Shown: positions 16,227-27,334, counted from the first letter of the stretch. The stretch is DNA of 64,000 nt from Micromonospora sp. CP22 (GCF_009712475.1 NZ_VCJO01000009.1:1-64000); one strand, 5' to 3'. A program made the numbers and translations. Notes: a model not told the origin generated them from the sequence alone.

Positions 16227-18848
16227 TCACTCCTGCCCGTCGGAGGGGTGCTCGTCGCGGGCGAACGGCACGATCAGCCGGACCCGCTGGTCGTGCCGGT
16301 CGATCAACAGTGCCCGATCCGCGCGGGGATTGTACGCGAGGTCGTGCACGCCGAGGTGCAGGCCGAGATCCGCGCCCGGCACGTTCAGCGCGACCAGACA
16401 CGCCACGTCGTCGCGGTTCTGCGTACCGCCGAGGTCGTCGGCGAGCCGACGCAGGCCACGCCACCAACCGAGCAGGTGCACCCCGTGGCCGGGCCCCTGA
16501 CGCAGCACCACCCGCAGGTCGTCGTGGCCGGAGCGGAACGTGCCGGGGTCACTCGCGGCGAGCAGACCGGCGGCGGCGTCCATCCCGAACACCACCAGGT
16601 AGCTACGCGCGACCGGCCCACCGTCCGGGCTCGCTGGCGGTGCTCCCGGCGTGGTGTCGCCCGACGGCGCGTCAGCGGACCGATGCGCGCCGGTCAGCGC
16701 GGCGGCGAGGCCGCTGATCCGGTCGCGTAGCGCGGCGGCGTCGAGGCGTTGCACCCGGTGCCCGGCGTCGGCCAGCGTGGCCGCCGTGTCGTCGGCTGCC
16801 GGGTCGGCGGCGGCCACCAGGGCGGCGAGCTGGAAGGTGACCTCGCCCGGCTGATGCTGGCGGGCCAGGCTCAGGGCGGCTGCCCGCAGCACCTCGGCCC
16901 CGGCGGGCGAGGTGCCGACCACCGCCAGGTGCCGACCCGGCGCGGTGTCCATGATGAACAGCGCGGTGGTGCCGTCCACGTCGACCGTCCGGCCGACCAG
17001 GGCCAGGGGACGCCGACCACCGGGACGCAACCCGGTGAAGGTGGCGTCGTCCTCCAGGCGGGCGGTGTCGTAGCCCCGGAACACCGACGGTGGGCGGCCG
17101 TTCGCCGGGCGGGCCTGCCACAGCTGGTGGCGCAGCCGGGTCAACTCGTCGGAGGCGGCGTGCGCGTCGGGGAAGCGGATCACGGTGTTCGCGCCGGGCG
17201 CACCGGCGGCGGTGTTCACCACCGCCGAGCCGACCGGCAGGGTCGCCGCGGCGTCGTTGAGCTGGTCGAGCACTCCCCCGCCACCGGCCAGCGCCACCCG
17301 CAGGGCGAACTGCCCGAAGACCGCTTCGGCACGGCCGTACAGCGCCTCGATGCCGGTCATGCTCTGGCTGGCCAACACCAGGTGTACGCCGTACGAGCGG
17401 CCCTTGCGGGCCAACTCCTCCAGCAGGTCGACCGACTCGCGGGCCAGCGGGTCGTTGCCCGCGAGCAGCACGTGGAACTCGTCGATCACGGCGACGATCC
17501 GGGGTACCGGGGTGTCGGCGGGCAGGTCGGCCAGCTTGGTGACGCCGTGCCGCTTCAGTGCGGTGGCCCGCCGGTTCAGCTCGCGGCGCAGTTCCCGCAG
17601 CACCGCCACGCCGTACTCCCGGTCGCTCTCGATGCCGACGGCGCGGGCGTGCGGCAGCCACGACGGGTCGCGCTCGGTGGGCACGAACTCGGTGAAACTG
17701 ACCCCCTCCTTGAAGTCGAGGAGGTAGAGCTGCAACTCGGCCGGCGAGTAGCGCGCGGCCAGGCCGTACAGGACGTCGAGGAGGAAGACCGTCTTGCCCG
17801 CGCCGGTACGCCCACCGACCAGCCAGTGCGGGGTGGCGTCGTCGAAGGCCATCGGGAACGGGTCGCGCCCGGCGCGGCCCACGACGGTGCGCAGGCCCGC
17901 GCGAGCCGAGTCGGTCCACCGCTGCCCGGGGAGCAGGTCGGCGAAGCCGACCGTCTGGCTGCGCCGGGCGGTCTCGCCCAGGTGGGCGGCGAGCGCGGCG
18001 ACGGAGGCCGGTGGCGGATCGCCGTCGAGGACCACCGGAGCGGCCAGACCGCTGCCGTCGGCGCTGAACGGCGCGTCCGGCGGGTCGCCGACCCGGGCGT
18101 ACCCGTCGGTCAGCCGTAGCGCGGTGGTGGCGCCCAGCGTCGGGGCGGACTCGCCCGGCCCGGTGGGCGGCCAGCCAGCGAGCAGCACGCAGACGGCGGC
18201 GGCCGGACCGGCGTGGGTGAGCGCCGCCAGCCGGGCCGCATCGCGGGGCGAGGGGATGGCCGCGGCGACCACCACGAGCAGGTCCTGGTCGGGCCGGTCG
18301 GCCTCGCGGGCGGCACGGGCATGGCGTTCGGCGGCGTCGAGTACTGCGGTGACCTCGGCGTCGGTGGTGGCCGGCTGCTCGACGACGCTGGCGTCGAGCA
18401 GTGGTCGCAGTGGACCGAAGGTGGCGCCGAGGGCGGCGGTGTCCAGCGCGGCGACCCGGACGCCTCCGGGCTCGGCGGTGGCCACCAGCCGCAGCACCAG
18501 GGCCCGCAGCAGCCCGGCGACCACCGGGTGACGGGCGTCGCCGTCGATCGCCAGGTGGTGCCCGGCGCCGAGCGGCAGCAGGACCGGGAAGCCACCACCG
18601 GCGGTCACGGCCTCGCCGACGCGGACCGGAACGGGTCGGCGGGTCAGCGGGGTGCCCGGGGTGGGGGTGGCCAGTGCGGAACCGACCCGGGACAGCCGGG
18701 CCAGCAGGTCGGTGTCGATCGACGGGTTCGACGCGGGGGTGGCGCGCAGTGCGGTGCGGGCGGATTCGAGGTGTGCGCGGGCGGCCCGGTGTGCGGCGAC
18801 CGCCTGCTCGTACGCCGACGCGAGCCTGCCCACACCCCTGCCCTTCAC
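16227..18848 (-). CDS. FtsK/SpoIIIE-type protein with three tandem ATPase folds
   Basis: 873 residues. The N-terminal ~50 residues form a coiled coil (LASAYEQAVAAHRAARAHLE). A first ATPase-like fold (from about 95) has a degraded P-loop (IDGDARHPVVAGLLRAL). The middle domain is canonical FtsK/SpoIIIE: Walker A GGRTGAGKT at about 346-353, LLDFKEGVSFTEF, and Walker B IVAVIDEFHVLL with DE at about 456-457. A third fold (from about 620) again has a degraded P-loop (VVGTSPAGAEVLRAAAL). The three-fold layout recalls EccC of type VII secretion, but no transmembrane segments are present here. The start is uncertain; an in-frame GTG at 18902 is the alternative. It is the first gene of the cluster 18848-14497. 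Confidence 0.8.
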   Translation of the reverse strand: MKGRGVGRLASAYEQAVAAHRAARAHLESARTALRATPASNPSIDTDLLARLSRVGSALATPTPGTPLTRRPVPVRVGEAVTAGGGFPVLLPLGAGHHLAIDGDARHPVVAGLLRALVLRLVATAEPGGVRVAALDTAALGATFGPLRPLLDASVVEQPATTDAEVTAVLDAAERHARAAREADRPDQDLLVVVAAAIPSPRDAARLAALTHAGPAAAVCVLLAGWPPTGPGESAPTLGATTALRLTDGYARVGDPPDAPFSADGSGLAAPVVLDGDPPPASVAALAAHLGETARRSQTVGFADLLPGQRWTDSARAGLRTVVGRAGRDPFPMAFDDATPHWLVGGRTGAGKTVFLLDVLYGLAARYSPAELQLYLLDFKEGVSFTEFVPTERDPSWLPHARAVGIESDREYGVAVLRELRRELNRRATALKRHGVTKLADLPADTPVPRIVAVIDEFHVLLAGNDPLARESVDLLEELARKGRSYGVHLVLASQSMTGIEALYGRAEAVFGQFALRVALAGGGGVLDQLNDAAATLPVGSAVVNTAAGAPGANTVIRFPDAHAASDELTRLRHQLWQARPANGRPPSVFRGYDTARLEDDATFTGLRPGGRRPLALVGRTVDVDGTTALFIMDTAPGRHLAVVGTSPAGAEVLRAAALSLARQHQPGEVTFQLAALVAAADPAADDTAATLADAGHRVQRLDAAALRDRISGLAAALTGAHRSADAPSGDTTPGAPPASPDGGPVARSYLVVFGMDAAAGLLAASDPGTFRSGHDDLRVVLRQGPGHGVHLLGWWRGLRRLADDLGGTQNRDDVACLVALNVPGADLGLHLGVHDLAYNPRADRALLIDRHDQRVRLIVPFARDEHPSDGQE

Positions 18849-18972
18849 CGCCGAGCGCCGCCTGGTCGCAGAAACCCTAACGGACGGCGGCGACACCGGC
18901 ACAGTCCGAACCGGACGTGTCGGCCGTCGTGTCGTGACCGACGCGATCGGTGAGGCGGTGACCGGACGCGCG

Positions 18973-19005
18973 GCGGCCGACGGTCCGGCGGGGACCGTCG
19001 GCCGC
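18973..19005 (-). terminator. Hairpin terminator after GDSL lipase
   Basis: A perfect 14-bp stem, GCGGCCGACGGTCC and GGACCGTCGGCCGC, with a five-base loop. It begins just past the GDSL lipase stop codon and separates it from the FtsK-like cluster. Confidence 0.7.
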
Positions 19006-19013
19006 CCGCGCGG

Positions 19014-19814
19014 TCAGCCGGTGACCGCGTTGAGTGCCGGCAGGAAGCCGTAGCGGTAGCCGTCGGCGTTCGGGTGGTACGCCTCGATGACCCCGGTGAC
19101 GTCCCGGATCCACGGCTGGGCGCCGCAGACACCGTGGCCGGCGAAGGTGGGTCGGGTGTCGGCGAAGGTGGCACCGGCCGCGGCGGCCCGGTCGGCGGTC
19201 ACCGTGGCGAGCACGTCGGCGGCCTCGTTGAGCAGGGTGCGCTTCTGGGTGCTCATGGCCAGCAGCCCGCAGTAGTTGGTCTCGAACAACCGTGGGTAGC
19301 CGAGCACGATCAGCCGGGCGTTGGGGGCCCGCTCCCGGATGGCGGCATAGGTGCGGTCCAGCCGGGCCGGCAGCGTGCTGGTGGCGAACGCCTTGGCGGC
19401 GTTGACCGCGTTGGTGCAGCTGGAGGTGCTGCCGAACCGGCAGTCGGTCATCACGCTGGCGAAACCGGCGTCGTTGCCGCCGATGGTGATGGTGACCAGG
19501 GTGGTGGTGCTGCTGAGCGCGCTCAGTTGGTTGTTGAGCACGTCGGCGGTGACCGCGCCGCCGCAGGCGGGGAACCGGAAGCTGGCCACGTTGTTGGCGG
19601 CGGCCCACAGCGGGGCGTACGACTTCTGGCTGCGCAGGCAGGTGGACAGGTCGTACGGTCCGGCGCCGACGCCGGAGGAGTACGAGTCGCCGAGGGCGAC
19701 ATAGTGGATCGGGGCGGCTGCCTGGGCGACGCCGGGGACGGCCAGCGCGCCGGCAGCGGCGGTGACGATGGCGACCAGCGCGGTCAGGGCGCGGGCCAGC
19801 GGACGGTATGACAT
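19014..19814 (-). CDS. Secreted SGNH/GDSL lipase
   Basis: 266 residues. The signal peptide is about residues 1-33 (RPLARALTALVAIVTAAAGA, ending VAQAAA). The SGNH blocks are all visible: block I YVALGDSYSSGVGAG with the nucleophile Ser, block II glycine in FRFPACGGAVTAD, block III TITIGGNDAGF, and block V with Asp/His near YHPNADGY. Three cysteine pairs are plausible, fitting the secreted Streptomyces SGNH lipase type, which typically has three disulfides. It is transcribed alone; a terminator follows. The substrate is likely a lipid ester but is not determinable. Confidence 0.9.
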   Translation of the reverse strand: MSYRPLARALTALVAIVTAAAGALAVPGVAQAAAPIHYVALGDSYSSGVGAGPYDLSTCLRSQKSYAPLWAAANNVASFRFPACGGAVTADVLNNQLSALSSTTTLVTITIGGNDAGFASVMTDCRFGSTSSCTNAVNAAKAFATSTLPARLDRTYAAIRERAPNARLIVLGYPRLFETNYCGLLAMSTQKRTLLNEAADVLATVTADRAAAAGATFADTRPTFAGHGVCGAQPWIRDVTGVIEAYHPNADGYRYGFLPALNAVTG

Positions 19815-19942
19815 GACGGACCTTCCACATGGGGGTGGTGGTGGAGCCCGAGAACCGCGCGCGTGGCCAAGGGGTTGTTACTGGTCGGTAATGCTATCGA
19901 AACATCTGCATGAAGTGAATAGCGCCGACCGACACCCCTGTT

Positions 19943-19990
19943 AGGAAGGGCCCCCTGCTATACGCCAGGCGATAACAGGGGGCCCTTCCT
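19943..19990 (-). terminator. Strong hairpin terminator after gltBD
   Basis: A perfect 15-bp stem, AGGAAGGGCCCCCTG (19943-19957) and CAGGGGGCCCTTCCT (19976-19990), with an 18-base loop, lying seven bases after the gltD stop. It can act in both orientations. Confidence 0.75.
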
Positions 19991-19996
19991 TACATC

Positions 19997-21499
19997 TCAG
20001 TGGGCGGTGAGGGGGTGGGCGGCGGGGTGCACCGGGGCCGGCAGTGCCCCGACGCCATTGAGGTAGGTGTGGATAGCCGCAGCGGCGGCCCGCCCCTCGG
20101 CGATCGCCCAGACGATCAGCGACGCGCCCCGGTGCATGTCACCGGCGACGAAGACCCCGTCGGCCTCGGTCTGCCAGTCGGCCCGGGAGTCGACCGCACC
20201 CCGCGCGTTACGGGCCACCCCGAACTGCGCCAGCAACGGCTGCTCCTCGGTGCCCTCGAAACCGATCGCCAGCAGCACCAGGTCGGCGGGCAGCTCCCGC
20301 TCGGTGCCCGGTATCGCCGTGATGATCCGCTGACCGTCCCGCTTGGTCACACTCACCTCGGCGATCCGCACCGCCCGCACCGCGCCGGTGCCGTCGTCGA
20401 CGAACTCCTGCACCGCCACCGCGAAGACCCGCTCGCCACCCTCCTCGTGGGCCGGGTACTCGCGCAGGATCCACGGCCACGTCGGCCACGGGTCGCGGCT
20501 CTCGTCGCGGGCCCGGGGCGGCTGCGGATACAGATCGAGCTGGTACACCCCGGCCGCGCCCTGCCGGTGGGCCACACCCAGGCAGTCCGCGGCGGTGTCG
20601 CCACCGCCGATGATGACCACGTGCTTGCCAGCCGCGTCGATCGGCGTACCGTCCGGCAGGGTGGCCAACGCGGGCCGCCCCTCGCCCGCCGCCGCGACCA
20701 CCCGGTTGGCGGCCACCAGATGCTCCATCGCCTGGTGTACGCCGCGCAGCTGCCGACCCGGCGTGTCGGTGTCCCGGCCCTGCAACGCGCCGCAGGCCAA
20801 CAACACCGCGTCGTGCTGGGCACGCAACTGCTCGGCGGTGACGTCGACTCCGACGTTCACCCCGGTCCGGAAGACGACCCCCTCGGCACGTAGCTGCGCC
20901 AGCCGCGCGTCGATGTGCCGCTTCTCCAGCTTGAAGTCGGGGATGCCGTACCGCAGCAGGCCACCGATCGCGTCGTCGCGCTCGTACACGGTCACCGCGT
21001 GACCCGCGCGGGCCAGCTGCTGCGCGGCGGCCAACCCGGCCGGGCCGGAGCCGATCACGGCGACCGACCGGCCGGAGGGCGCCGCCGCCGGGCGGGGTGT
21101 CAACCCCCGGGCCCCGGCCGCGTCGGCGATCTCCACCTCGACCTGCTTGATGGTCACCGGGGCACCCCCGGCGATGCCGAGCACGCACGCGGCCTCGCAG
21201 GGTGCCGGACAGAGTCGGCCGGTGAACTCGGGGAAGTTGTTGGTGGCGTGCAGCGACTCCACCGCCGCGTCCCAGTTGCCGGTGCGGACCAGGTCGTTCC
21301 AGTCCGGGATGCGGTTGCCCAGCGGGCAACCGTCGTGGCAGAACGGGATGCCGCAGTCCATGCAGCGGGTGGCCTGCTCGCGGATGAGTCCCTCACCGGC
21401 CGGCGGGTAGACCTCCCGCCAGTCGCTGATGCGCACCGGCACGGGCCGACGGGCCGGCAACTGCCGGTTGTAGCGCAGAAAACCGTTCGGGTCAGGCAC
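19997..21499 (-). CDS. gltD: Glutamate synthase (NADPH) small subunit
   Basis: 500-residue beta subunit that passes electrons from NADPH via FAD and Fe-S clusters to the GltB subunit. The N-terminal Fe-S domain has [18 protein letters not shown] and [12 protein letters not shown]. The FAD-binding Rossmann motif is [19 protein letters not shown], followed by the [15 protein letters not shown] family block. The NADPH-binding motif is [14 protein letters not shown]. The C-terminal segment [25 protein letters not shown] closes the FAD site. It starts at GTG 21499, overlapping the gltB end by eight bases, so it is translationally coupled. The C-terminal ~15 residues are Ala/Pro/His-rich and poorly conserved. 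Confidence 0.96.
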   Translation of the reverse strand: MPDPNGFLRYNRQLPARRPVPVRISDWREVYPPAGEGLIREQATRCMDCGIPFCHDGCPLGNRIPDWNDLVRTGNWDAAVESLHATNNFPEFTGRLCPAPCEAACVLGIAGGAPVTIKQVEVEIADAAGARGLTPRPAAAPSGRSVAVIGSGPAGLAAAQQLARAGHAVTVYERDDAIGGLLRYGIPDFKLEKRHIDARLAQLRAEGVVFRTGVNVGVDVTAEQLRAQHDAVLLACGALQGRDTDTPGRQLRGVHQAMEHLVAANRVVAAAGEGRPALATLPDGTPIDAAGKHVVIIGGGDTAADCLGVAHRQGAAGVYQLDLYPQPPRARDESRDPWPTWPWILREYPAHEEGGERVFAVAVQEFVDDGTGAVRAVRIAEVSVTKRDGQRIITAIPGTERELPADLVLLAIGFEGTEEQPLLAQFGVARNARGAVDSRADWQTEADGVFVAGDMHRGASLIVWAIAEGRAAAAAIHTYLNGVGALPAPVHPAAHPLTAH

Positions 21500-24400
21500 G
21501 AGCCACCTCCTGGGCGACCGCCCGCTGAGCGGGCGAGACCGGCGCGGACGAACCGGCGGGCGGCGGGGCCGCCAGCGCGCTCATCACCGCGTCGTCGACG
21601 TCCTGGCCGGCGGCTTCGGCGGCCCGCATGATCTCCATCACCCGGCGGTAGTCCCGGGGAACCACGGCGGTGAACTCCTCCACCGCCTCCGGCCAACGCT
21701 TGAGCAGCTGTTCGGCGATCGCCGAGTCGGTCTCGGCGAAGTGCCGCTGCACCAGCTCGTGCAGGCGGGTCCGTTCCGCCTCGCTCGGTGCGGACAGGTC
21801 GACCAGTTCGGTGTTGACCCGGCGGCGGTCCAGCTTCCAGACGAACGCCGTCCCGCCGGACATGCCGGCGGCGAAGTTGCGACCGGTCGGGCCGAGCACC
21901 ACCACGGTGCCGCCGGTCATGTACTCGCAGCCGTGGTCGCCGACGCCCTCGACGACCGCCACCGCGCCCGAGTTGCGGACCGCGAACCGCTCACCCACCC
22001 GGCCCCGCAGGAAGACCTCACCGTCGGTCGCGCCGTACAGGATGGTGTTCCCGGCGATGATCTGGTCCTCGGCGCGGCTACCCGAGTCGGCGTCGCCGGA
22101 CACGAACGGCGCCGCCGCGTCCGGTCGGACGACCAACCGGCCACCGGAGAGTCCCTTGCCGACGTAGTCGTTGGCGTCGCCGTGCAGGCGCAGTGTGACC
22201 CCGCGCGGCAGGAACGCGCCGAAGGACTGCCCGGCGGTGCCGCGCAGGGTGAACTCGATGGTGTCGGTGGGCAGACCCGCGCCGCCGTGGCGACGGGTGA
22301 CCTCGCCGCCGAGCATCGCGCCGACGCTGCGGTGCTCGTTGCGGATCGCCACCTCGGCCCGCACCAGCGGGACCGACGCGTCCGGGCCGGTGGCCCGCAA
22401 CGCCGGCTCGGCCAGTGCGATCAGCTCGTTGTCCAACGCCTGCTCAAGGCCGTGGTCCTGAGCGCGTACGCCCCGACGGGCCGCCCCCTCGGGCAGCTCC
22501 GGCAGGTGCAGTACCCGGCTGAGGTCGAGCCCGGTGGCCTTCCAGTGCTCGACCGCCGGTGCGACGTCGAGCAGCTCGGTACGCCCGATCGCCTCGTCGA
22601 TGCTGCGCAGGCCCAGCTCGGCCAGGTAGCCGCGGATCTCCTCGGCGAGGAACAGGAAGAAGTTCTCCACGAACTCGGGCTTGCCGGTGTAACGCTCCCG
22701 CAGCACCGGGTTCTGGGTGGCGATGCCCACCGGACAGGTGTCCAGGTGACAGACGCGCATCATGACGCAACCGGAGACGATCAGCGGAGCGGTGGCGAAG
22801 CCGAACTCCTCCGCGCCGAGCAGCGCCGCGACGACCACGTCCCGGCCGGTCTTGAGCTGCCCGTCGACCTGCACGGTGACCCGGTCCCGCAGCTTGTTGA
22901 GCAGCAGCGTCTGCTGCGCCTCGGCCAGGCCCAACTCCCAGGGCGTACCCGCGTGCTTGAGCGAGTTCAGCGGGGACGCGCCGGTGCCGCCGTCATGGCC
23001 GGAGATCAGGATGACGTCGGCCTTGAGCTTGGCCACCCCGGCGGCGACGGTGCCGACGCCGACCTCGCTGACCAGCTTCACGTGCACCCGGGCGGCCGGG
23101 TTGACGCACTTGAGGTCGTGCACCAGCTGGGCCAGGTCTTCGATGGAGTAGATGTCGTGGTGCGGCGGCGGCGAGATCAGGCCGACGCCGGGGGTGGCGT
23201 GGCGGGTACGCGCGATCCACGGCCAGACCTTGTTGCCGGGCAGCTGCCCACCCTCACCGGGCTTGGCCCCCTGCGCCATCTTGATCTGAAGGTCGTCGGC
23301 GTTGACGAGGTACTCGCTGGTGACCCCGAACCGGCCGCTGGCGATCTGCTTGACCGCGGAACGGCGAGCCGGGTCGTGCAGCCGCTCGACGTCCTCCCCG
23401 CCCTCGCCGGTGTTGGACTTGCCGCCGAGCCGGTTCATCGCGATGGCCAGGGTCTCGTGCGACTCGGCCGAGATCGACCCGTACGACATGGCGCCGGTGG
23501 CGAACCGCTTGACGATCTCGCTGGCCGGCTCCACCTCCTCGATCGGCACCGGCGGCAGCACCCCGGCACGCAGCTGGAACAGCCCGCGCAGCGAGCCCGC
23601 CCGGGCCGCCAACTCGTCGACCTTGGCGGTGTACTGCCGGAAGACGTCGTACTGCCGACTGCGGGTGGCGTGCTGGAGCAGGAACACCGTCTCCGGGTTG
23701 AACAGGTGCAGTTCGCCCTCGCGCCGCCACTGGTACTCGCCGCCGACCGGCAGCAGGCTGACCGACTCGGCGCCGGGCGCCGGCCAGGCCAGCGCGTGCC
23801 GGGCGGCGATCTCGCTGTGGATGCCGTCGAGCCCGACGCCGCTGATGGTGCTCGGGGTGCCCCGGAAGTACCGCTCGACCAGTCGGGTGTGCAGCCCGAC
23901 CGCCTCGAAAACCTGCGCGCCGCAGTACGACGACACCGTCGAGATGCCCATCTTGGACATGATCTTCAGGACGCCCTTGCCGAGCGCCTTGACGTAGTTG
24001 CGGATCGCCGTCTTCGGCTCGACGCCGACCAGCGCCCCCGTGGAGATCATGTCCTCGACCGACTCGAAGGCGAGGTACGGGTTGACCGCGGCGGCGCCGT
24101 AGCCGATCAGCACCGCCGCGTGGTGCACCTCGCGGCAGTCGCCCGACTCGACGATCAGCGCGACCTGGGTACGGGTCTGCTCCCGTACCAGGTGTTGGTG
24201 CACGGCCGCGGTGAGCAGCAGCGACGGGATCGGGGCCAGGTCGGCGTTGGAGTCCCGGTCGGAGAGCACCAGGATCCGTACGCCGTCCTCGATCGCCTCG
24301 GAGACGTGCCGGCAGATCTCGGTCAGCCGGGCCTTGATCCCGGCCCCGCCGTCCCGGATGCGGTAGAGCCCGGAGACCCGCACCGCCTTGAACCCGGGCA

Positions 24401-26207
24401 GGTCACCGTCCTCGTCGATGCAGAGGATCTTCGCCAGCTCGTCGTTGTCGATCACCGGGTAGGGCAGCACGATCTGCCGACAGCTCGCCGGGCCGGGATC
24501 GAGCAGGTTGCCCTCCGGGCCGATGGTGGTGGCCAGACTGGTCACCAACTCCTCCCGGATGGCGTCCAGCGGAGGGTTGGTGACCTGGGCGAACAGCTGA
24601 TGGAAGTAGTCGTAGAGCAGCCGTGGCCGGGTGGACAGCGGGGCGATCGGGGTGTCGGTGCCCATCGAACCGATCGGCTCCGCGCCGGTCCGCGCCATCG
24701 GCGCGAGCAGGATCTTCAGCTCCTCCTCGGTGTAGCCGAAGGTCTGCTGGCGGCGGCGTACCGAGTCGTGGGTGTAGACGACGTGCTCGCGGGCCGGCAG
24801 GTCGTCCAGCTCGATCAGCCCGGCGTGCAGCCAGTCGGCGTACGGCTCGGCGGCGGCCAGTTCGGTCTTGATCTCGTCGTCGTGCACGATCCGGCCGGCG
24901 ACGGTGTCGACCAGGAACATCTTCCCCGGCTGGAGTCGGCCCTTGGCCACCACGGTGGCCGGGTCGAGGTCGAGCACACCCGCCTCGCTGCCCAGCACCA
25001 CCAGCCCGTCGGCGGTCTGCCACCAGCGGCCCGGACGCAGCCCGTTGCGGTCGAGCACCGCACCGACGATCTCGCCGTCGGTGAACGCGACCGAGGCCGG
25101 GCCGTCCCACGGCTCCATCAGGCTGGCGTGGAACCGGTAGAACGCGCGCTTGTCGGCGCGCATGTCGGGGTCGTTCTCCCACGCCTCGGGGATCATCATC
25201 AGCACCGCGTGCGGCAGGCTACGCCCGGCCAGGTGCAGCAGTTCGAGGACCTCGTCGAAGTTCGCCGAGTCGGAGGCCGCCGGGGTGCAGATCGGGAAGA
25301 CCCGCCGGATGTTGCCGGGCAGCTCCGGGGTACGCAGCAGCGCCTCGCGGGCCTGCATCCAGTTCCGGTTGCCCCGAATGGTGTTGATCTCGCCGTTGTG
25401 GGCGATGAAGCGGTACGGATGCGCCAGCGGCCAGGACGGGAAGGTGTTGGTGGAGAAGCGGGAGTGGACCAGCGCGATGGCGCTGTCCACCCGCTCGTCG
25501 GTGAGGTCCGGGTAGAACGCGGGCAACTGGTCCGGGGTGAGCATCCCCTTGTAGACCATGGTCCGGCCGGACAGCGACGGGAAGTAGGCGGGCACCTTCC
25601 GCTCGGCGGACTCGCGCTCGGCCTGCTTGCGGACGCAGAAGGCGACCCGCTCCAGCTCGATGCCGCGCAGCGGGGCACCGGCCGGGCCGTTCGGGGTGTC
25701 GGTCAGCCGCTTCGCGGCGAGGAAGACCTGTCGGACCCGGGGCATCGCCGCCAGGGCCGTCTCGCCGAGGTCGCTCGGGTCGACCGGGACGTCCCGCCAG
25801 CCGAGCACCTCTGCCCCCTCGACGAGGGCGTACTTCTCGACCACCTGCCGGGCGCGGGCCTCGTCGGCGTCGTCGTCAGGCAGGAAGACCAGACCGGTGG
25901 CGTACTCGCCGGCCGGAGGCAACGGGAACTCGACCACCGCGCGTAGGAACGCGTCCGGCACCTGGATCATGATGCCGGCGCCGTCACCGGTGTTCGGTTC
26001 CGCGCCTCGGGCACCACGGTGGTCCAGTCGGCACAGCGCACCGAGGCCGTTGGCGACCACCGTGTGCGAGCGCCGGCCGTGCAGATCCGCCACGAAGGCC
26101 ACGCCGCACGCGTCATGCTCGTACGCGGGGTCGTGGAGGCCGGCAGGGGACGCTACCTGGCCTTCTCGCAGCGCCGGCTGGGGGCGGTGTGGGTACGCAA
26201 GGGCCAC
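21492..26207 (-). CDS. gltB: Glutamate synthase (NADPH) large subunit
   Basis: 1571-residue alpha subunit making two glutamates from glutamine and 2-oxoglutarate. The class II amidotransferase domain (residues about 34-430) begins with the cysteine in [14 protein letters not shown]; the preceding ~33 residues are a likely cleaved propeptide. A central domain follows. The FMN synthase domain has [29 protein letters not shown] and [12 protein letters not shown], with the 3Fe-4S cysteines in [19 protein letters not shown]. The C-terminal GXGXG helix region includes [17 protein letters not shown] sequence ([16 protein letters not shown]). It starts at GTG 26207, with AGGAGG closely upstream. It forms an operon with gltD. 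Length matches the family. Confidence 0.97.
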   Translation of the reverse strand: MALAYPHRPQPALREGQVASPAGLHDPAYEHDACGVAFVADLHGRRSHTVVANGLGALCRLDHRGARGAEPNTGDGAGIMIQVPDAFLRAVVEFPLPPAGEYATGLVFLPDDDADEARARQVVEKYALVEGAEVLGWRDVPVDPSDLGETALAAMPRVRQVFLAAKRLTDTPNGPAGAPLRGIELERVAFCVRKQAERESAERKVPAYFPSLSGRTMVYKGMLTPDQLPAFYPDLTDERVDSAIALVHSRFSTNTFPSWPLAHPYRFIAHNGEINTIRGNRNWMQAREALLRTPELPGNIRRVFPICTPAASDSANFDEVLELLHLAGRSLPHAVLMMIPEAWENDPDMRADKRAFYRFHASLMEPWDGPASVAFTDGEIVGAVLDRNGLRPGRWWQTADGLVVLGSEAGVLDLDPATVVAKGRLQPGKMFLVDTVAGRIVHDDEIKTELAAAEPYADWLHAGLIELDDLPAREHVVYTHDSVRRRQQTFGYTEEELKILLAPMARTGAEPIGSMGTDTPIAPLSTRPRLLYDYFHQLFAQVTNPPLDAIREELVTSLATTIGPEGNLLDPGPASCRQIVLPYPVIDNDELAKILCIDEDGDLPGFKAVRVSGLYRIRDGGAGIKARLTEICRHVSEAIEDGVRILVLSDRDSNADLAPIPSLLLTAAVHQHLVREQTRTQVALIVESGDCREVHHAAVLIGYGAAAVNPYLAFESVEDMISTGALVGVEPKTAIRNYVKALGKGVLKIMSKMGISTVSSYCGAQVFEAVGLHTRLVERYFRGTPSTISGVGLDGIHSEIAARHALAWPAPGAESVSLLPVGGEYQWRREGELHLFNPETVFLLQHATRSRQYDVFRQYTAKVDELAARAGSLRGLFQLRAGVLPPVPIEEVEPASEIVKRFATGAMSYGSISAESHETLAIAMNRLGGKSNTGEGGEDVERLHDPARRSAVKQIASGRFGVTSEYLVNADDLQIKMAQGAKPGEGGQLPGNKVWPWIARTRHATPGVGLISPPPHHDIYSIEDLAQLVHDLKCVNPAARVHVKLVSEVGVGTVAAGVAKLKADVILISGHDGGTGASPLNSLKHAGTPWELGLAEAQQTLLLNKLRDRVTVQVDGQLKTGRDVVVAALLGAEEFGFATAPLIVSGCVMMRVCHLDTCPVGIATQNPVLRERYTGKPEFVENFFLFLAEEIRGYLAELGLRSIDEAIGRTELLDVAPAVEHWKATGLDLSRVLHLPELPEGAARRGVRAQDHGLEQALDNELIALAEPALRATGPDASVPLVRAEVAIRNEHRSVGAMLGGEVTRRHGGAGLPTDTIEFTLRGTAGQSFGAFLPRGVTLRLHGDANDYVGKGLSGGRLVVRPDAAAPFVSGDADSGSRAEDQIIAGNTILYGATDGEVFLRGRVGERFAVRNSGAVAVVEGVGDHGCEYMTGGTVVVLGPTGRNFAAGMSGGTAFVWKLDRRRVNTELVDLSAPSEAERTRLHELVQRHFAETDSAIAEQLLKRWPEAVEEFTAVVPRDYRRVMEIMRAAEAAGQDVDDAVMSALAAPPPAGSSAPVSPAQRAVAQEVARA

Positions 26208-26354
26208 CGGGCCTCCTGTCGTCGCTCAGGCTGGAACATGGTCGGGACGACGTCGGCCCTGTATCGGACTATTGAGTCTACGTTAGGGCCCACCACGCAA
26301 GGCCAGTGCAGATTGATCACACCGTCCAGAGTCTGGGACGGGTAATCTCGCGCC

Positions 26355-27218
26355 GTGGATTCCGAGCGTAGCGACCTTCTCAACCGGTTGGAACGGTTCT
26401 ACGACGTGCTGCCCCGGGACGCGGCGCGTGTGGAAGATCACGGCGCTCTGGTGCTCTTCGTCCGGGAAGGTGCCGGATGGCCATTTTACGCGCGGCCCCA
26501 CCCGACCGCCGGGCGATCGCCGTCGCTGGCCGAGGTGACGCGGGTGCGCGCCCGGCAGCGGGAGTTGGGGCTGCCCGAGGCACTGGAATGGGTGCACGAC
26601 CTCAACCCCGATCTGCTCCCGGTGGCCCGCTCGGCCGGTCTGGCCGTGCTCGAAGCGCCGCTGATGGTGCTCGACCCGGCCGCCCTGCCCGACCCGGCGA
26701 GCCTGCTGCGCCCGGAGGACGCCGCACACGTGTCGGTGCGGCTGCTCGACCCGACCGACGACGACCTCGGCGCGGCGGTGGCCGCCCGGCGGGCGGTGGC
26801 GGCGGTCGGATTCGGTGCTCCCGGCACCGGGCGGAGCGAGGCCGGACCGGCCGACCGCGACGCGGCGATGATCGAGTTGGACGAGGCCGCAGTCGACGAG
26901 GAGCGTGCCAGCATCGCCAACGGCAGCCGCCTGTCCGCACTGGCCGGCACCCCGGCCGACGGCCCGCTGGCCAGTGGCATGGCCATGCGGGTCGACGACG
27001 TCGCCGAGATCGCCGGGGTGGCCACCCTGCCCAGCGCCCGCCGCCGAGGGCTCGGTGCGGCGATCACCGCCACCCTGGCCCACGCCCTGCTCGCCGACGG
27101 GACCGACCTGGTGTTCCTCTCCGCCGGCAGCGAGGACATCGCCCGCGTCTACCTGCGCGTCGGCTTCCGCCGCATCGGCACCGCCTGCGTGGCCTCCCCC
27201 ACCCCCCTACACCCCTAA
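26355..27218 (+). CDS. GNAT-family N-acetyltransferase
   Basis: 287 residues. The C-terminal GNAT domain (about 130-285) has the acetyl-CoA site in VATLPSARRRGLGAAITATLAHAL (Q/RxxGxG/A type) and the final FLSAGSEDIARVYLRVGFRRIGT block typical of the fold. The N-terminal half (WPFYARPHPTAGRS, then LEWVHDLNPDLLPVARSAG) resembles a degenerate first GNAT-like domain. It is divergent from gltB. The acceptor substrate cannot be told from sequence. Confidence 0.88.
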   Translation: MDSERSDLLNRLERFYDVLPRDAARVEDHGALVLFVREGAGWPFYARPHPTAGRSPSLAEVTRVRARQRELGLPEALEWVHDLNPDLLPVARSAGLAVLEAPLMVLDPAALPDPASLLRPEDAAHVSVRLLDPTDDDLGAAVAARRAVAAVGFGAPGTGRSEAGPADRDAAMIELDEAAVDEERASIANGSRLSALAGTPADGPLASGMAMRVDDVAEIAGVATLPSARRRGLGAAITATLAHALLADGTDLVFLSAGSEDIARVYLRVGFRRIGTACVASPTPLHP

Positions 27219-27240
27219 CTCCACCCGCCACCCTCGCCGT

Positions 27241-27301
27241 GTTGATCAAGAAGTTTTGGTCTGAGATCAGCGCGTCTGGTGACCAAAACTTCTTGATCAA
27301 C
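27241..27301. terminator. Long perfect inverted repeat between convergent genes
   Basis: GTTGATCAAGAAGTTTTGGTC (27241-27261; one copy only listed up to its arm) pairs perfectly with its complement at 27281-27301 across a 19-base loop. It separates the convergent GNAT and FAD monooxygenase genes and can serve as a two-way terminator. Its base composition is far more AT-rich than the surroundings. Confidence 0.7.
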
Positions 27302-27334
27302 GCGGAGGAAGGGGGAGGGGGAGAGAGCCAGCGG

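Noticed and set aside
21741..25946. 1401-codon open frame on the plus strand through gltB
   Set aside because: It is antisense to a gltB with full-length conserved domains, and its translation is low-complexity. Long antisense frames are expected in GC-rich codon use.
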